Assembly: GCF_000344155.1 (NCBI RefSeq)
Contig: NZ_BAOQ01000029.1
Span: forward strand, 1-64,000
Direction of reading: 5' to 3'
DNA: 64,000 bases
From: Gordonia paraffinivorans NBRC 108238
GTDB taxonomy: Bacteria > Actinomycetota > Actinomycetes > Mycobacteriales > Mycobacteriaceae
Position 1 is the stretch's first letter; each line of letters begins with the position of its first letter. Positions 8,190 to 16,268 of this stretch are shown here, one piece after another. The position numbers and the translations under genes are program-made. Under the pieces are notes generated by a model. It was not told where the DNA came from, made no database searches, and was given only the letters and a program-made list of their open reading frames with translations.

Positions 8190-9335
8190 TCAGTCGTGCC
8201 GGACGGTGTCGAGGCCGAGGCTCATGCCGGCCAGGCCGCGCTTGCGGACCGCGAGCTTCGAGGCGATCGCGCGCAGCGCCGATCCCGACGCCGAGTCGGG
8301 TGCGGAGAGCACGACCGGCACCCCCGCGTCGCCGCCCTCGCGCAGCGCGGTCTCCAGCGGGACCTGTCCGAGCAGTTCCACCGGTGCGCCGACCATGTGG
8401 CTGAGCCGGTCGGCGACCTTCTGTCCGCCGCCGGACCCGAACGGCTCCATCCGGGTGCCGTCGGGCAGTTCGAGCCACGACATGTTCTCCACCACGCCCA
8501 GGATCTTCTGCCGGGTCTGCAGAGCAATCGCGCCGGCCCGCTCGGCGACCTCTGCCGCAGCCTGCTGCGGGGTGGTGACCACCAGGATCTCCGCGTTCGG
8601 GATCAGCTGTGCGATCGAGATCGCGACGTCGCCGGTGCCCGGCGGCAGGTCGAGCAGCAGCACGTCGAGGTCGCCCCAATAGACGTCGGCGAGGAACTGC
8701 TGCAGCGCGCGGTGCAGCATCGGGCCGCGCCACGTGACCGGGGTGTTGCCGTCGGTGAACTGACCGATCGAGATGAAGCGCACGCCGTGGCTGATCGGCG
8801 GCATGATCATCCGCTCGACCTGGGTGGGCTTGGCGTCGCTGCCGAGCATGCGCGGTACCGAGTGGCCGTAGATGTCGGCGTCGAGGACGCCGACGCTGAG
8901 CCCGCGTTCGGCCAGGGCGACCGCGAGATTGACGGTGACGCTGGACTTGCCGACGCCGCCCTTGCCGGATGCCACCGCGTAGACGCGGGTCAGCGAGCCG
9001 GGCTGGGCGAACGGGATCACCGGTTCGGCCTTGTCGCCGCGCAGTTTCTTGCGCAGCTCGGTCCGCTGCTCGTCGTTCATGACGTCGAGCTCCACGCGGA
9101 CCGCTCCGACACCCGGCACGTCGGAGACCGCGGTCTCCACACGCTGGGAGATCTCGGTGCGCATGGGGCAGCCCGACGTCGTCAGGTACACCGCGACGTC
9201 GACGCTGGCATCGTCGTTGACGGTGACCGACTTGACCATCCCGATGTCGGTGATGGGCTTGCCGATCTCGGGATCCTTGACCTTGCCCAGAGCGGCACGA
9301 ACCGCCGATTCGGAGGGCGCGACTGGAGTTGTCAT
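8190..9335 (-). CDS. mrp: Mrp/ApbC-family iron-sulfur cluster carrier ATPase
   Basis: A P-loop NTPase thought to carry or load [4Fe-4S] clusters. The N-terminal 90 residues are a MIP18/DUF59 domain (DPEIGKPITDIGMVK, TTSGCPMR). Then comes a deviant Walker A, GKGGVGKSS at 124-132, with LDADIYGHS and LLLDLPPGTGD typical of Mrp. Length is 381 residues, starting at ATG 9335. The usual CPxC pair that bridges the cluster in ApbC is absent: where MS-x-F-x-C-P-x-C is expected the protein reads ENMSWLELPDGTRMEPFG. Mycobacterial Mrp (Rv1229c) is at the same chromosomal place. Family is secure; the cluster-binding role needs the missing cysteines to be explained. Confidence 0.92.
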   Translation of the reverse strand: MTTPVAPSESAVRAALGKVKDPEIGKPITDIGMVKSVTVNDDASVDVAVYLTTSGCPMRTEISQRVETAVSDVPGVGAVRVELDVMNDEQRTELRKKLRGDKAEPVIPFAQPGSLTRVYAVASGKGGVGKSSVTVNLAVALAERGLSVGVLDADIYGHSVPRMLGSDAKPTQVERMIMPPISHGVRFISIGQFTDGNTPVTWRGPMLHRALQQFLADVYWGDLDVLLLDLPPGTGDVAISIAQLIPNAEILVVTTPQQAAAEVAERAGAIALQTRQKILGVVENMSWLELPDGTRMEPFGSGGGQKVADRLSHMVGAPVELLGQVPLETALREGGDAGVPVVLSAPDSASGSALRAIASKLAVRKRGLAGMSLGLDTVRHD

Positions 9336-9404
9336 CGCATCCAGACTACCGGCGACGACGACCGGGCCGGGTGGAGGTCCCGGCTCGCGTGCCGAGCCGG
9401 GAGG

Positions 9405-10508
9405 TCAGCGGGCGGGAACCGGGGTCGTCGCAGGTCCGGGCTGATTCGCGGGGGCCTGGCGGGTCGTCGGCGCCTTCTTGGTCGGCGGCGGGGCCGGCTG
9501 GCCGGGCAGGGTGATCGTCGGCAGGCACACGATGAAGCAGTCCTGCGGCGGCGGGCCCGGTCGGCGCGTCGACGGCGGCGCGGAGGTGGGCGGCGCCGAC
9601 GGTGAGCTCGAGGGGCTCGACGACGAGCTGCTCGGCTTCTTCTTCGACGTGCTCGACGCCAGCCGCTTGGCCTCGGGGACCGGGTTGGTCGGCATCACGC
9701 CGGTCGCGTACGCACTGGCCCAGGTCAGCACGTTGACGACGTACTCCATCGAGCGGTTGTAGCGCAGGATCGCCGAGACGCGGGTGCCCTCGGCCATGAT
9801 GTCGGCGACCCCGGCGCACAGGTAGCGCCCCGCGGAGTAGGTGGCGTCGAAGACGTTGTTCGGGTCGGCCTTGCCGTCGCCGTTGGCGTCCGAACCCCAC
9901 GCGGCCCACGTGCTGGGGATGAACTGCATCGGGCCCATCGCGCGATCGTGTACGGGATCGCCGTCGAGGCGGCCGCCGTCGGTGTCCTTGATGACGGCGT
10001 TGCCCGCCAGCGAACCGTCGAGGACCGGGCCGGCGATCGGGTTGATCGTCGTGCCGTACTGGTCGACGGAGCCGTTGGACGCATGGTTGGACTCGATGCG
10101 GCCGATGCCGGCGAGCAGGAACCACGGCAGCTTGCACTGCGGGCTCTCGGCGCCGACGCGGTTGGCCGCCAGCTTGTAGGCCTGCAGCACGATGCCGGGT
10201 ATGCCGAGCGGCCCCGACGGGAGGTCGCTCGCGAGCCGGAACTGCGGGGCGATGGGCGCCGGCTTCTCCGGCGGCGGTGCGAAACCGAGGAGCGTGGCCG
10301 GGGAGCCGGCGACGACCTCGGCCAGCGCCACGGGTTCGGCGGGCTCGGCAGGCGACGCGACGAGCACACCGTGTGCACTCGACGCGGTGGTGCCGAGCAC
10401 CATCGCGCCGACCAGTGCGCCGCCGACGGCAACGGTCGCGGTGCGGCGGGGGAAGCGACGGGGACGGCGCGGTCCGCGGCGCCGCCGCACGAGATCCAAC
10501 GGGCTCAT
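9405..10508 (-). CDS. Secreted lytic transglycosylase-like protein (Rv1230c-like)
   Basis: A predicted exported murein-cleaving enzyme. From ATG 10508 it has 367 residues: an Arg-rich N-terminus, then a signal or anchor helix (TATVAVGGALVGAMVLGTTASSA), then an MltB/SLT-type domain. That domain shows LLAGIGRIESNHA, where the Glu is the likely catalytic acid, plus MGPMQFIPSTWAAWG and the calcium-loop-like SDANGDGKADP. The tail is a Ser/Pro/Thr-rich wall-spanning linker. The frame is open to 10559, so a start 17 codons further up is possible. Its position after mrp equals Rv1230c. A long leader with a candidate riboswitch lies upstream. It probably remodels peptidoglycan during growth or division. 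Confidence 0.85.
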   Translation of the reverse strand: MSPLDLVRRRRGPRRPRRFPRRTATVAVGGALVGAMVLGTTASSAHGVLVASPAEPAEPVALAEVVAGSPATLLGFAPPPEKPAPIAPQFRLASDLPSGPLGIPGIVLQAYKLAANRVGAESPQCKLPWFLLAGIGRIESNHASNGSVDQYGTTINPIAGPVLDGSLAGNAVIKDTDGGRLDGDPVHDRAMGPMQFIPSTWAAWGSDANGDGKADPNNVFDATYSAGRYLCAGVADIMAEGTRVSAILRYNRSMEYVVNVLTWASAYATGVMPTNPVPEAKRLASSTSKKKPSSSSSSPSSSPSAPPTSAPPSTRRPGPPPQDCFIVCLPTITLPGQPAPPPTKKAPTTRQAPANQPGPATTPVPAR

Positions 10509-10656
10509 CGGCGGCCGGCGTCCTGCTCGGGGCGCCCGGACCCGGGCGCCGCTGGGCACTCCACCGACCTCGTCGACCGTGTCGGACGGTTTGCCGTCCG
10601 TTCCTGCCGCATCGAATGCACGCTCACATCAACTCCGTTGTCAACACACGACACGT

Positions 10657-10743
10657 CTGCCCCCGATTCGCCGTGAATGCATGTCCCGGGTCCGTCGGCC
10701 CGTGAGCCGGGAGCGAATGCGCCGGCCGGAAACCGGTGAGGTG
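10657..10743 (-). ncRNA. Candidate structured leader, possibly a c-di-AMP (ydaO-type) riboswitch
   Basis: Two nested stems are visible: ATTCGC/GCGAAT around TCCCGG/CCGGGA. On the minus strand the enclosed segment reads CGGGCCGACGGACCC and is followed by CGGCGAATC, which resembles conserved parts of the ydaO RNA (a GGGAC-type core and a GGUGAAUC-like 3' part). ydaO riboswitches are known upstream of actinobacterial cell-wall hydrolases, which fits the downstream gene. The match was judged by eye only. Confidence 0.3.
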
Positions 10744-10850
10744 GGACCGGTCTGGGCCAAACTGTGACCCACCATACATAGTGGGTCCGATGACCAAATG
10801 GCGAACCCGACATTTGATCATCGGCAGTGAATTCGCTGACGGGACCCGGA

Positions 10851-10888
10851 AAGTTACCGACGCGAATGCGATGGGGCAGAAGTTACCG
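10851..10888. repeat. Direct repeat AAGTTACCG x2, possible operator
   Basis: Exact copies at 10851-10859 and 10880-10888, start to start 29 bases, about three helical turns. A third related GTAAC lies in GTGACGTAACG just beyond. GGTAAC-type repeats are bound by MtrA in related bacteria, which controls cell-wall hydrolases, but the spacing here is not the usual one. Confidence 0.35.
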
Positions 10889-10952
10889 GAGTGACGTAAC
10901 GAGTGGGTCTCGCCGTGCTGTGAACTTCCCGGATGCGGCCGCCGGGTGCTCG

Positions 10953-11474
10953 TCAGTGCGACTTCTCGGCGGCGTCGTCGCCGACTTCGTCGTCGGCGTC
11001 CTTCGCCTTGAGCCGTTCGGTGAGCTCGTCGAGCAGCTCGTCGAACTCGCGGCGGAGGTAGTCGCGGGTGACGGTGTCGCCGAGTGCCAGGCGGACGGCC
11101 GCGAGCTCGCGCGCCAGGAACTCGGTGTCGGCCTTGGTCTGCGCCGCGCGGGCCCGGTCCTCCTCCAGGGACACGCGGTCCCGGTTCTCCTGGCGGTTCT
11201 GGGCCAGCAGGATCAGCGGCGCCGCGTAGGCCGCCTGGGTGGAGAAGGCGAGATTGAGCAGGATGAACGGATACGGGTCCCAGCGGATCGCCACGGCCGC
11301 GAGGTTCAGCACGATCCACACCACGACGATGACGGTCTGGATGGCCAGGTAGCGACCGGTGCCCAGGAATCGCGCGATCCGCTCGCTGTACATCCCGACG
11401 ACGTCGGAGTCGAGGTTGAAGGAGAAGCGGGGTCCCCGCGTGCTGGGTGTGTCGAGCTTGCGACCCTCGCTCAT
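10953..11474 (-). CDS. DUF1003 membrane protein
   Basis: A 173-residue protein of the DUF1003 family, function unknown. Two membrane helices are visible (YLAIQTVIVVVWIVLNLAAV and PFILLNLAFSTQAAYAAPLILLAQ), joined by the short RWDPYPF loop characteristic of the family. A charged C-terminal coiled-coil-like region follows (EDRARAAQTKADTEFLARELAAVRLAL). ATG 11474 overlaps the stop of the MgtE-N/CBS gene by 4 bases, which fixes the start and implies translational coupling. The gene pair is conserved as Rv1231c-Rv1232c. Because the upstream partner resembles the magnesium-sensing half of MgtE, a role in metal or ion homeostasis is a reasonable guess, but nothing in the sequence proves it. Confidence 0.85.
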   Translation of the reverse strand: MSEGRKLDTPSTRGPRFSFNLDSDVVGMYSERIARFLGTGRYLAIQTVIVVVWIVLNLAAVAIRWDPYPFILLNLAFSTQAAYAAPLILLAQNRQENRDRVSLEEDRARAAQTKADTEFLARELAAVRLALGDTVTRDYLRREFDELLDELTERLKAKDADDEVGDDAAEKSH

Positions 11475-12778
11475 CGGAGCCTCACCCCGCCGGAGCCGGG
11501 ATTCGCGACGTCCTCGGGCTCGGTCTCGCGCCAGTCGCGCGGCAGGAGCTCGTCGAGCAGGTCGTCGACGCTCACCGCGCCGAGGAGGTGTCCAGCCTCG
11601 TCGACGACCGGGCCGCACACGAGGTTGTAGGTGGCGAAGTAACGGGTCATCGTCTCCAGGGAGTCCTCTGGACGCAGGACGGCCAGGTCGGTGTCGAGGA
11701 TTCCGCCGACGAGATGGGCGGGCGGTTCGCGCAGCATGGCCTGCAGGTGCACGCAGCCCAGGTACTTGCCGGTCGGCGTCGAGGTGGGCGGGCGCACGAC
11801 GAAGACGATGCTCGCCGCCGCGGGCGTCAGATCCGGGTCGCGGACCCGTGCCAGGGCCTCGGCGATCGTCGTCGACGGGGTGACGATGACCGGTTCGGTG
11901 GTCATCACACCGCCGGCGGTGTCGGGGGAGTGCAGGAGCAGGCGGCGCACCGGCTCGGACTCCTCGGGGTCCATCTCCTCGAGCAGCGCCTCGGCCTCGG
12001 TGTCGGGCAGCTCGCCGAGGAGGTCGGCCGCGTCGTCGGGGTCCATCTCCTCCAGGATGGCGACCGCGCGGTCGCGGCCGAGGATCGCCAGCATCGCCTT
12101 CTGGTCGTCGGGCGGGAGCTCCTGCAGGACGTCGGCGAGCCGTTCGTCGTCGAGCGCCGAGGCGATCTCGCCGCGCCGCTTGGACGGCAACTCCCGCAAG
12201 GCGTTGGCGACGTCGGCCGCGCGCATCCCCTCGAACTGCAGGAGTGCCTGGGCGACGCCCTGTCCCGGCAGGTTCAGCGCGCTCTGGGTGATGCCGTGCA
12301 CGCTGGACCAGTCCACGACGTGGGTCTCGTGGCGCCGGCGCAGGCCGCGCCGCCCCGCGCGGACCGCGACCCGCGAGACGACCCAGTCGCGGGTCCGGGT
12401 GCGCTCGATGCAGAGGTCGACGACGGTCACGTCGGCCTCGGCGAGCTCGGGGAGATCCGGGTCGACGACGCGCACACGCGTGTCGAGCACCTGGCCGATC
12501 GCCAGCGCCTCGCCGGGGCGGAGGTGGAGCCGGCGCAGGCTCACCGTGCCGGTGTTCAGCGTGACCGCGCGCGGCTCGATGTTCGTGACGCGCAGCATCG
12601 GGACGAAAATCCTTCGGCGCGTGGTCAGTTCGACGGCCAGGCCGAGGGCGCGCGGCTGCTGGCCGGAGAGCCGGATCGAGAGCACGACGTCGCGGACGCG
12701 CCCGATGGATTCGCCATCGGGACCAAGGACGGCCAATCCGACTAATCTGGCCACGAAAACCTTGCTCACCGACGACAT
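11471..12778 (-). CDS. Soluble MgtE-N plus CBS-pair protein (Rv1232c-like)
   Basis: A 435-residue protein with a PRC-barrel-like N-terminal part (SKVFVARLVGLAVLGPDGESIGRVRDVVL). An MgtE intracellular N domain follows, with armadillo-like repeats rich in acidic LxELPxxxxxxLLxEMDPDDAADLL motifs, and then two CBS motifs (VMTTEPVIVTPSTTIAEAL and DLAVLRPEDSLETMTRY). In MgtE these parts sense Mg2+ and gate the channel, but the five-helix pore is missing here. The protein is therefore a regulator or sensor rather than a channel, perhaps working with the DUF1003 protein whose start it overlaps. ATG 12778 is chosen because the upstream open frame lacks this conserved start; no strong ribosome site is visible. 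Confidence 0.85.
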   Translation of the reverse strand: MSSVSKVFVARLVGLAVLGPDGESIGRVRDVVLSIRLSGQQPRALGLAVELTTRRRIFVPMLRVTNIEPRAVTLNTGTVSLRRLHLRPGEALAIGQVLDTRVRVVDPDLPELAEADVTVVDLCIERTRTRDWVVSRVAVRAGRRGLRRRHETHVVDWSSVHGITQSALNLPGQGVAQALLQFEGMRAADVANALRELPSKRRGEIASALDDERLADVLQELPPDDQKAMLAILGRDRAVAILEEMDPDDAADLLGELPDTEAEALLEEMDPEESEPVRRLLLHSPDTAGGVMTTEPVIVTPSTTIAEALARVRDPDLTPAAASIVFVVRPPTSTPTGKYLGCVHLQAMLREPPAHLVGGILDTDLAVLRPEDSLETMTRYFATYNLVCGPVVDEAGHLLGAVSVDDLLDELLPRDWRETEPEDVANPGSGGVRLR

Positions 12779-12905
12779 GGAAGTAAGGGTAGTGCCAATG
12801 CGACGGCCGACGGTCGAGGCGACCGCCCGACCGTCATGGTCGACGTCGACTCCCGTGGGCGTCGACGCCCGAAGAGACGCTTGTAGAAGGGGAAGGTTCG
12901 ACGAG

Positions 12906-13394
12906 ATGACGAATCCCATGCGCCCGAGTCGCGAGACGCCCGGGCTCCCGACCCCGCCCAAGGGTTGGCCGATCGGTTCCTATTCGACCTACGCCGAGGC
13001 CCAGCGCGCGGTGGACTACCTGTCCGACCAGAACTTCACGGTCGAGGACGTGACCATCGTGGGCGTCGACCTGATGCAGGTCGAGCGGGTCATCGGTCGA
13101 CTCACCTGGGGCAAGGTCATCGGCGGCGGCTTGGTGTCGGGCGCCTGGCTCGGCTTCTTCTTCGGCTGCCTCGTCGCCCTGGTGTTCACCGGCAACCCGC
13201 TCGGGCCGATCATCGTCGGCCTCGTCGGCGGCATGGTCTTCGGTGTGATCTCCGCGACGATTCCCTACGCGGCGACCCGGGGCCAGCGCGACTTCGCGTC
13301 CACGATGCAGTTGGTCGCCGGTCGCTACGACGTCCTCTGCGATCCCAAATCCGCAGAGAAAGCGCGCGACATGCTCGCGCGCCTGCAGCCCTGA
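12906..13394 (+). CDS. General stress protein 17M-like membrane protein (Rv1234-like)
   Basis: A 162-residue protein with the general stress protein 17M-like fold: a beta-alpha start (PIGSYSTYAEAQRAVDYLSDQNFTVEDVTIVGVDL) resembling a short heavy-metal-associated domain. Two hydrophobic Gly-rich segments follow at about 65-112 (VIGGGLVSGAWLGFFFGCLVALVF, PIIVGLVGGMVFGVISATI), then a short soluble tail (GRYDVLCDPKSAEKARDML). The start ATG 12906 follows an AAGGGGAAGG stretch by about 13 bases. It lies between the divergent MgtE-N/CBS gene and lpqY as Rv1234 does in M. tuberculosis. Function is unknown; membrane location is clear. Confidence 0.85.
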   Translation: MTNPMRPSRETPGLPTPPKGWPIGSYSTYAEAQRAVDYLSDQNFTVEDVTIVGVDLMQVERVIGRLTWGKVIGGGLVSGAWLGFFFGCLVALVFTGNPLGPIIVGLVGGMVFGVISATIPYAATRGQRDFASTMQLVAGRYDVLCDPKSAEKARDMLARLQP

Positions 13395-13464
13395 GCCCGT
13401 CGGCGGCATTCGGACACGGCACGATCACGATTCCGGACGGAGTGGCACGCCCATGCCGAATGTG

Positions 13465-13492
13465 TTGCATGTCACGAATCGTGACGTATAGC
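13465..13492 (+). promoter_or_regulatory. lpqY promoter with operator palindrome filling the spacer
   Basis: TTGCAT at 13465-13470 and TATAGC at 13487-13492 are separated by 16 bases. Bases 13471-13485 of that spacer form the 15-base inverted repeat GTCACGA-A-TCGTGAC. A repressor bound here would block polymerase directly, so the trehalose transporter is probably repressed until an inducer appears. No matching regulator gene lies next door. Confidence 0.65.
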
Positions 13493-13562
13493 GTTGCACC
13501 TCGGACGCTCACGGCGGAGCACCCCGCTCGTGTTGCGCCGCGTACGACATCGAGGAGGCTGC

Positions 13563-15068
13563 GTGCGGAGCAGGGTGAGCACTGATGTATCGGGCCGACC
13601 CGGCAGCGCCGGGCGGTCGGGCAGCGGCCCGAAGAAGTCCCGAACCACAAGCCGCGTAAGGCGAAAGGTCGTCGCGGCCGCGGTCGCCGCGGCGGCGATC
13701 CTGCCCGTCGTCTCCGCCTGTGGGGCGGGATACGAAGCGGGCGTACTGAATTTCTATCCGCCGGCCGACGGCGCCGACACCTTCGCCGCGATCGGCGACA
13801 AGTGCTCGGCCGAGTCGGGCGGCGCCTACAAGGTCGTCACGACGCCCCTCCCCAAGGGGGCCGACGACCAGCGACTACAGCTCGCGCGGCGGCTGGCGGG
13901 CAACGACGCAGGCCTGGACCTGATGGGCATGGACGTCGTGTGGACCGCCGAATTCGCCGACGCCGGTTGGATGGTGCCGGTTCCCGACGAGTTGGCGGCC
14001 GCGGTCACCGAGCGTTCCCTGGGCGGCCCGCTCGACACGGCGGTGTGGAAGACCGAGGACGACGAGAACGAGCGCCTCTACGCGATCCCGTTCTCCACCA
14101 ACACCCAATTGCTCTGGTACCGCAAGGACGTCCTGGAGGACAAGGTCGGTCGCAAGCGCCCGGCCTCCACCTGGGACGGCATGCTGGAGGACGCGCTCAT
14201 CAGCGGCCGCAACGGCGGTCCGACCTACATCATGGTGCAGGGCCGGCAGTACGAGGGCCTGATGGTGTGGTTCAACTCGGTGCTCGTCAGCGCCGGCGGC
14301 CAGGTCGTCGACCCCGACGACCCCGACAAGGTCACGCTGAACGACACCCCCGAGCACCGCGCGGCGACCGTGCGCGCGCTGCGCACGCTGAAGGCGGTCG
14401 CCACCGCGCCCGGCCACGACCCGTCGCTGTCCAACTCCGACGAGGGCTCCGCGCGGCTCGGCATGGAGAGCGGCAAGGCGCTCTACGAGGTCAACTGGCC
14501 CTTCGTGTTCCCCGGTATGCGCGAGAACGCGATCGCGGGCAGCGTCCCGTTCCTCGACCTGAAGCGCTTCGCCAACCTGTACGCCGACCCGAACAACCCG
14601 CCGTCGGACCGCGACGTCATCCCGGTGAACCGCGAGATGCAGAAGGTCTTCGACTTCGCCCCGTACCCGGGCTTCGAGGGCCTGCCGACCAAGACCACCC
14701 TCGGCGGTCTCAACATCGCGGTCGCCAGCACCTCCAAGCAGCAGGATCTGGCCTGGCAGGCGGCCGAGTGCATCACCAACGAGGCGTCGCAGAAGATGTT
14801 CTCGCTCAACGCGGGTCCGCCGCCGGTCATCGAATCCATCTACGACGACCGTGATTTCCGGCTCGCCTACCCGATGTGGGAGGAGATCAAGCGGCAGCTG
14901 GAGCCCGAACACGCCGCGGTGCGTCCGAAGTCGCCCGACTATCAGGCGATCTCGACCCTGCTGCAGGCGAAGCTGAGTCCGGTCGGCGCCTGGGACCCGG
15001 AGACCCTGGTCGATGAGCTGGCCGACGCCGTCCAGAAGGCAATCAACGGGGAAGGGTTGATCCCGTGA
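13563..15068 (+). CDS. lpqY: Trehalose ABC transporter substrate-binding lipoprotein LpqY
   Basis: The extracellular solute receptor of the LpqY-SugABC importer, which recovers trehalose released during mycolic-acid transfer. It is 501 residues from GTG 13563, which has GAGGAGG six bases upstream; the frame is open further back but without a ribosome site. A signal peptide (RRKVVAAAVAAAAILPVV) ends in the lipobox VSAC with Cys53 as lipid anchor. The body is a family-1 solute-binding protein, seen in the LARRLAGNDAGLDLMGMDVVWTAEFADAGW and PFSTNTQLLWYRKDVL segments. sugA begins inside its stop (GTGA), so the transporter is one operon. Trehalose specificity is taken from synteny with Rv1235. Confidence 0.92.
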   Translation: MRSRVSTDVSGRPGSAGRSGSGPKKSRTTSRVRRKVVAAAVAAAAILPVVSACGAGYEAGVLNFYPPADGADTFAAIGDKCSAESGGAYKVVTTPLPKGADDQRLQLARRLAGNDAGLDLMGMDVVWTAEFADAGWMVPVPDELAAAVTERSLGGPLDTAVWKTEDDENERLYAIPFSTNTQLLWYRKDVLEDKVGRKRPASTWDGMLEDALISGRNGGPTYIMVQGRQYEGLMVWFNSVLVSAGGQVVDPDDPDKVTLNDTPEHRAATVRALRTLKAVATAPGHDPSLSNSDEGSARLGMESGKALYEVNWPFVFPGMRENAIAGSVPFLDLKRFANLYADPNNPPSDRDVIPVNREMQKVFDFAPYPGFEGLPTKTTLGGLNIAVASTSKQQDLAWQAAECITNEASQKMFSLNAGPPPVIESIYDDRDFRLAYPMWEEIKRQLEPEHAAVRPKSPDYQAISTLLQAKLSPVGAWDPETLVDELADAVQKAINGEGLIP

Positions 15069-16264
15069 CCGACGAGAACACGCCCCGCGACGACGATCCG
15101 GGCAACGAGTCCGGCTTCCGCGCCGGCCGCCACGCACTGCCCGACGATGCGCCCCCGCAGACCGGCCCCATCCCGATAGTCGGTGGGCCGCCGCCGGTCC
15201 AGTCCGCCGAACTGTGGAAGCCGCCGCCCGGCGGCCGTCACGAACAACAGGCCGCCGACACCTCCGGCTCCGCGGGCGGATGGAACGCCCCGGGTGCCGC
15301 GGCACCGGCCGGAGGCGCCGCGGGTGCCGCGACCGCTCTCGCCGAACGTCCCCGCGAGGAGAAGAAGGCCAAGAAGGCCAGGCTGAGCGAGGGTAAGTCG
15401 GCCGAGCGCCGGCTGGCGTACTGGCTGATCGCCCCCGCCGCGATCATGATGCTGTTGGTGACCGGATACCCGATCATCTACGCGTTCTGGCTCTCGCTGA
15501 ACAAGATGAGCCTGTCCGCGCCGGGTGAACGCGAGTTCGTCTGGTTCTCCAACTACGGGGCAGTGCTCTCCGACGGCTACTGGTGGACCGCGTTCTCGGT
15601 CACGCTGGGCATCACGGTCGTGTCGGTGATCATCGAGTTCGTCCTGGGCATGGCCATCGCGCTGGTGATGCACCGGACGATCTTCGGACGGGGGACGATC
15701 CGCACGGTGGTCCTGATCCCGTACGGCATCGTCACCGTGGCCGCGGCGTTCTCCTGGTACTACGCCTGGACGCCGGGCACCGGCTATCTGGCGAACCTGC
15801 TGCCCGACGGCAGCGCGCCGCTCACCGAGCAGTGGCCGTCGCTGGCGATCATCGTCCTCGCCGAGGTCTGGAAGACCACGCCGTTCATGGCGTTGCTGCT
15901 GCTGGCGGGTCTGGCCCTGGTGCCCGACGACCTGCTGAAGGCGGCCCAGGTCGACGGTGCGGGGGCGTGGACGCGGTTGTGGCGCATCATCCTTCCGCTG
16001 ATGAAGCCGGCCATCCTGGTGGCGCTGCTGTTCCGCACGCTCGACGCGTTCCGCGTCTTCGACAACATCTACGTGCTCACGCGAGGGTCCAACAGCACCT
16101 ACTCGGTCTCGATGCTCGGTTACGACAACCTGTTCAAGGCCTTCAACCTCGGTGTGGGATCGGCGATCTCGATCCTGATCTTCTTGTGCGTGGCGCTGAT
16201 CGCATTCGTGTTCATCAAGGGGTTCGGCACCGCCGCACCGGGTTCCGACGACGAGGGGAGGTAA
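15065..16264 (+). CDS. sugA: Trehalose ABC transporter permease SugA
   Basis: A type I ABC importer permease of 399 residues. About 115 N-terminal residues are hydrophilic and Pro/Gly/Ala-rich, ending in a Lys-rich [10 protein letters not shown] patch; this is an extension compared with the roughly 300-residue mycobacterial SugA. Six membrane helices follow, starting at [22 protein letters not shown]. The EAA coupling loop that docks on the ATPase is visible as [22 protein letters not shown]. The start is GTG 15065, overlapping lpqY by 4 bases. With SugB it forms the membrane channel for trehalose uptake. Confidence 0.92.
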   Translation: MTDENTPRDDDPGNESGFRAGRHALPDDAPPQTGPIPIVGGPPPVQSAELWKPPPGGRHEQQAADTSGSAGGWNAPGAAAPAGGAAGAATALAERPREEKKAKKARLSEGKSAERRLAYWLIAPAAIMMLLVTGYPIIYAFWLSLNKMSLSAPGEREFVWFSNYGAVLSDGYWWTAFSVTLGITVVSVIIEFVLGMAIALVMHRTIFGRGTIRTVVLIPYGIVTVAAAFSWYYAWTPGTGYLANLLPDGSAPLTEQWPSLAIIVLAEVWKTTPFMALLLLAGLALVPDDLLKAAQVDGAGAWTRLWRIILPLMKPAILVALLFRTLDAFRVFDNIYVLTRGSNSTYSVSMLGYDNLFKAFNLGVGSAISILIFLCVALIAFVFIKGFGTAAPGSDDEGR

Positions 16265-16268
16265 GCCG

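Larger units (their letters stand above)
10509..10952 (-). promoter_or_regulatory. Long regulatory leader upstream of the transglycosylase
   Basis: About 440 bases with no gene, between the transglycosylase and the DUF1003 gene. It is less GC-rich than its surroundings. It contains two AAGTTACCG direct repeats (10851-10859 and 10880-10888), a small ACCCAC/GTGGGT hairpin near 10767-10786, and a nested stem structure at 10657-10743. It is the expected place for promoter, operator and riboswitch control of the hydrolase. Confidence 0.5.
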
